Source: Tenrec ecaudatus (Eukaryota > Chordata > Mammalia > Afrosoricida > Tenrecidae). From it: a stretch of 64,000 bases of DNA. Below, one piece after another: positions 10,810 through 64,000 of this stretch; positions within the stretch are counted from its first letter, which is position 1, and each line of letters opens with the position of its first letter. The DNA is taken from NCBI RefSeq assembly GCF_050624435.1, contig NC_134539.1:46222001-46286000 (forward strand). Reading direction: 5' to 3'. Under the pieces are notes generated by a model. That model did no database searches. It was not told where the DNA came from and worked only from the letters and a program-made list of their open reading frames with translations. The position numbers were made by a program, and so were the translations under genes.

Positions 10810-10890
10810 GTGAAACATTCCAGATGTACAGAAAGAGTTAAAGAATTATACGGTGAACACCCTTAAATTCTAGTTAATATTTAGCTGTAA
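10804..10890 (-). mobile_element. Ancient L1M 3' end, sense to ELP1
   Basis: The minus strand reads 'gggtgttcaccgtataattctttaa', 'ctctttctgtacatctg', 'gaatgtttcacaataaaa', the order of the L1M 3' terminus as I remember it ('gggtgttcattgtataattctttcaacttttctgtatgtttgaaa...aataaaa'). Confidence 0.5.
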
Positions 10891-11723
10891 AGGAGAAAGC
10901 CTTGTAAATCGCAATTCAGGCAAACCTATACTCTGAAAATCAAAAGCAGCCCTTCTTCTTGTCCTAGATGTAGTAGTGGGGCCTGGTTCTGGTATTAAAA
11001 TCCTGGAGAAGTTTAGCTTTACCACAAGATCAGTCAAAAATAAACTGGTCTCAAAACGAACTAGGTTTTTTCTAGATTCACCAAACGGAAAGGAGACTCT
11101 CATTTCTTCCAAAAAAGGAAAGTTCTTCTGAGAAAATGAACAAAATCATGGAGCGCCACAAATAAAATGGCTCAGCCAGCAGCAAACATCAGTTACAAAA
11201 AGCCGTATTTGGAGGTCATGGAATCACTGTGACTGTACAGGCCACACATGCACCCTGCTTGCCATACCCAGCGTGTGTGACGCTGGCACGGGAATTCTAA
11301 TCTCCTCGAACTCCAACACTGCTACCTCTCGAGCAGAAAACACGCGGGCAGTAAAACAGTCCCTGTGGCACTAACGGGCCTCACGCTGTAAAGCTTGACA
11401 AATTATCAGCTGCCAGCACAGGATGGCTTAGTACTTCAAAGGACACGTTTAACTTTGTATTCTGCTGTAGTTCAGGGTAAAGAAGTCATGTCAGTGGCTT
11501 ACATGTGACTACATGTCAGCACTGATAGCCAGATTTTGAATTATAATACTCCCCCCCAGAAATTCTCCTGTCTTCAGACGGTTGAGGTAGACACCATGAA
11601 GTATCGCTCCCAATTCACAAAGGAGGAACTGAGGCACAAATAGACTGTGTGAGCAGTGTCTCGAACCATATTGTAAAACAGTAATTTTTAGAAAATGACA
11701 CTATCATGGTTGAGGTTTAAGTT

Positions 11724-11729
11724 TTTAAT
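11724..11729 (-). terminator. Possible proximal ELP1 poly(A) signal ATTAAA
   Basis: ATTAAA about 180 nt after the stop codon on the gene strand, in AT-rich surroundings. It could give a short 3' UTR isoform. Weak evidence. Confidence 0.2.
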
Positions 11730-11911
11730 GATTAAAACATCACACACACAGAGAGAGAATGCTCAGGGCTTGCTGAGGTCGGACTCACTGGCTCCCAACA
11801 CTGTTCCCAGAGCTGGAGCTGGAGCATGGGCATCGAGGAGGCGGACTGGCGGAAGGCTACTCAGCTGTGGAAGCGTCCTCTCTGCCCGAGTCTTCTGCCC
11901 TGGGGTCTCAG

Positions 11912-63986
<52,075 letters not shown>

Positions 63987-64000
63987 CTAGACAGAACAGG

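Larger units (their letters stand above)
10785..11911 (-). other. ELP1: ELP1 3' UTR (proposed)
   Basis: From the ELP1 stop codon to just past the AATAAA at 10804-10809, about 1.1 kb. It contains a MIR-like patch (about 11580-11680) and ends in an L1M-like 3' end. The length is compatible with mammalian ELP1 mRNAs; the exact cleavage site is a guess. Confidence 0.5.

Overview
The window is mammalian nuclear DNA, almost certainly from an afrotherian (elephant, hyrax, tenrec and golden mole group). Three things show this: single-copy genes with GT-AG introns; many tRNA-derived SINEs with the AfroSINE head (GGAGCCCTGG..., B box GGTTCAAACCC); and BovB-type RTE and L1 retrotransposons alongside old MIR, L2, MER5 and L1M relics. 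The species is not resolved. The long L1 3' UTR type seen here makes me think of tenrecs, but that is recollection, not a test.

The gene order is ACTL7B - ACTL7A - ELP1, the arrangement known from human 9q31. Bases 1-259 hold the first 86 codons of the intronless gene ACTL7B on the minus strand. ACTL7A (3742-5055, plus) is complete, intronless and 437 codons long. It lies head-to-head with ACTL7B, and both have a CRE-like TGATGTCA about 116-117 nt upstream of the ATG. From about 10.8 kb to the right edge the window is ELP1 (IKBKAP/IKAP) on the minus strand, tail-to-tail with ACTL7A. I could place all 34 coding exons from exon 4 (63905-63986) to exon 37 (stop at 11912-11914). All have GT-AG borders and matching phases. 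They sum to 3696 nt, that is 1231 codons plus stop, exactly the human length from residue 102 onward as I remember it. Exons 1-3 lie beyond the right edge.

Functionally, ACTL7A and ACTL7B are testis (spermatid) actin-related proteins. ELP1 is the scaffold of the Elongator complex, which modifies wobble uridine in tRNA. The window includes the 74-nt exon 20 whose donor site is mutated in human familial dysautonomia; here the donor reads GTAAGTGCC, the normal human form.

Intergenic and intronic DNA is packed with repeats. There are seven copies of one L1 3' end, all on the plus strand (6 of the 7 inside ELP1, antisense to it). A decayed 4-kb RTE element in intron 31 is interrupted by one of these L1s. 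There are about twenty AfroSINE copies or pieces, four copies of a small hairpin element, and several micro- and minisatellites. I see no CRISPR, operon, phage or other prokaryotic system and no intact mobile element. The points worth following are regulatory or evolutionary: shared ACTL7 promoter motifs, an L1-derived ELP1 poly(A) signal, SINEs around exon 20, a tandem acceptor at exon 19, an in-frame minisatellite and the hairpin family.
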